DNA from: Oasisia sp. SBJ-2009 | Taxonomy: Eukaryota > Annelida > Polychaeta > Sabellida > Siboglinidae | Length of the DNA: 64,000 nucleotides | Reading direction: 5' to 3' | Assembly (NCBI GenBank): GCA_964017155.1 | Contig: OZ024861.1 | Coordinates: 16,797,783-16,861,782, forward strand | Shown here: in pieces, positions 62,881-64,000 of the stretch | Numbering within the stretch: the first letter of the stretch is position 1 | How the letters are laid out: each line of letters begins with the position of its first letter | Program-made: the position numbers and the translations under genes | The notes under the pieces: model-generated | Told to the model about the DNA's origin: nothing | Databases searched by the model: none | Seen by the model: the letters and a program-made list of their open reading frames with translations, nothing else

Positions 62881-63300
62881 CTTGATGAAATGGTCCCCAG
62901 GATCACCAATCTTACTCCTGGGATTATAATGCGTAATTGAAGACAAAGTTATATGTTTTTGATATAATGCTTAAAAAGGGCAGTAGCGTGTTTTGAATCT
63001 TGAATGAAATACATTTATTCTAGTTGGCCTAACCTAGAACTTGTTTACTCAACACATGGCTAGGTACAAATGTGGGAATTGAACCTACGCATTTTCATAG
63101 AATGGGACGGTAAAGAGATGGGGAACAACAACAAAATTGGCTGCCACAGAGAAGCTGGCTCGCAACATTGCTGGTAGTCATATAATTATACGATAGATCA
63201 GGCCATCTATATAGGCTGATACGCCTTGCTCAACCTTTGCTGACGAATTGTATAAGATATAGACTTCCACAGCACCAATTTCACAATGTGTTTGTTATCC

Positions 63301-63820
63301 TCAGTATGGGACCCCTGCGAAGTGGTGGATATCACCAAACTGGAGATGGCTCAACGTCGAGGGGCACGATGTCTCAAAGTCCGTTACCAGAGCAGACCCA
63401 GTGTTAATGAGATACTCTATAAAACGTTAGGATAGAATAACATTTACTCTGCTCTACAAAATAGAAACAACCAAATCGCCGTCAACAAGTCCGACTGCCT
63501 CCTGCGCAGCGCCTCTCGTGACACCCAGCAGCACACTCCTTCCACGGCACCACCAGCTTCACCACCAACTACCGACAACACTCATTCTTCACAATAACCA
63601 CAAAGGAATGAAACAAACTCTCAGCAAACGCTGTAGCAGTATGCATGATTGACGCTTTTAAGGCTCAACTTGCCACCCTATTCATCTAGACTCTTAAACA
63701 ATCTCATTGTATATATTCTCACCATAACGTATACTCGTTTTGTGTGTTTCTTCTTTCTATCCCTTGGCAATAATGTTCACCATGTTGAATGCGTCAAGTG
63801 TCTGGTGGAAGTAAAAGCCT
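63301..63820 (+). mobile_element. LINE C-terminal fragment inserted in copy B
   Basis: Translation gives VWDPCEVVDITKLEMAQRRG, ARCLKVRYQSRPSVNEIL, then later KLSANAVAVCMIDAFKAQLA in another frame. This is the order of the C-terminal end of common LINE ORF2 proteins (WDP...KLExVQRRxAR... NxLP...FKxxL). Stops and shifts show it is dead. Copy A continues across the site (TTTATTAATTATGTCAG at 58446), so the element is an insertion that postdates the receptor duplication. Confidence 0.75.
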
Positions 63821-64000
63821 ATGTTCCACACAATCCATATTTTATTACGCAACAGGGAACCTCCGTCATCAAGGCCTATTGCCTGCCTAGTCTTCTATAC
63901 AACCATAATACAACACAGATGTTAGCCACGTCACAAGGTTGTATTAAATTGTGACATCGCTTACGACAAAACCGTTCTGTTGCTTATTTGTGATATGTGA

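Larger units (their letters stand above)
59713..63905 (+). repeat. Segmental duplication, copy B (receptor gene plus flanks, with insertions)
   Basis: Counterpart of 56570-58565 in the same orientation. Relative to copy A it holds the full receptor 3' half, an extra stretch at about 61750-62880 with a TG microsatellite, and a LINE fragment at about 63301-63820. Confidence 0.85.

Overview
The window looks like animal genomic DNA. It has intron-like signals, non-LTR retrotransposon remnants of the CR1/L2/RTE kind, a MITE, long TG and CCGT microsatellites, and intronless 7TM receptor genes. The orphan receptor family and the repeat mix suggest a lophotrochozoan, perhaps a bivalve mollusc. That placement is inference, because no ribosomal or mitochondrial marker is present. 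There are no bacterial operons, tRNA genes, rRNA genes or CRISPR arrays.

Layout. 1-1740: a decayed LINE reverse transcriptase on the + strand. 1782-2042: a broken EGF-repeat exon that still has a perfect splice donor. 2085-2404: a MITE with terminal inverted repeats and a target duplication. 2570-2946: a TG microsatellite. 2947-52365: a 49.4-kb head-to-tail macrosatellite with a monomer of about 2,243 bp. It holds 21 complete monomers, a first monomer carrying a 1.25-kb deletion, and a 169-bp terminal stub. Three monomers (M4, M15, M16) carry the same 5'-truncated LINE insertion with a 7-bp target duplication. 52366-53174: a strongly diverged copy of part of the monomer in inverted orientation, directly abutting the array end. 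53613-53761: a possible small exon. 54765-55746: a compound CCGT-type microsatellite with repeat units of 4, 5 and 8 bases. 55747-56545: a LINE reverse-transcriptase fragment on the - strand. 56570-63905: a tandem segmental duplication containing two rhodopsin-like 7TM receptor genes. The first is truncated (56836-57441) and the second intact (59976-60998). The second segment also carries LINE and microsatellite insertions.

Main point of interest. Every macrosatellite monomer carries a CpG-rich block with CRE, ETS and YY1-like sites. Downstream of it are a 77-78-nt intron-like segment and a short exon-like reading frame. The diverged inverted copy keeps the splice acceptor and the peptide core of that frame (LAAxLTDQ...EDWRRG). 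The monomer may therefore descend from a transcribed gene segment rather than from anonymous satellite DNA. The monomers are mosaics: blocks of near-identical neighbours, chimeric units and a shared insertion in distant units all point to repeated unequal crossover or gene conversion. No validated function can be given to the array. The many short ORFs in it, on both strands, are treated as by-products of repetition.
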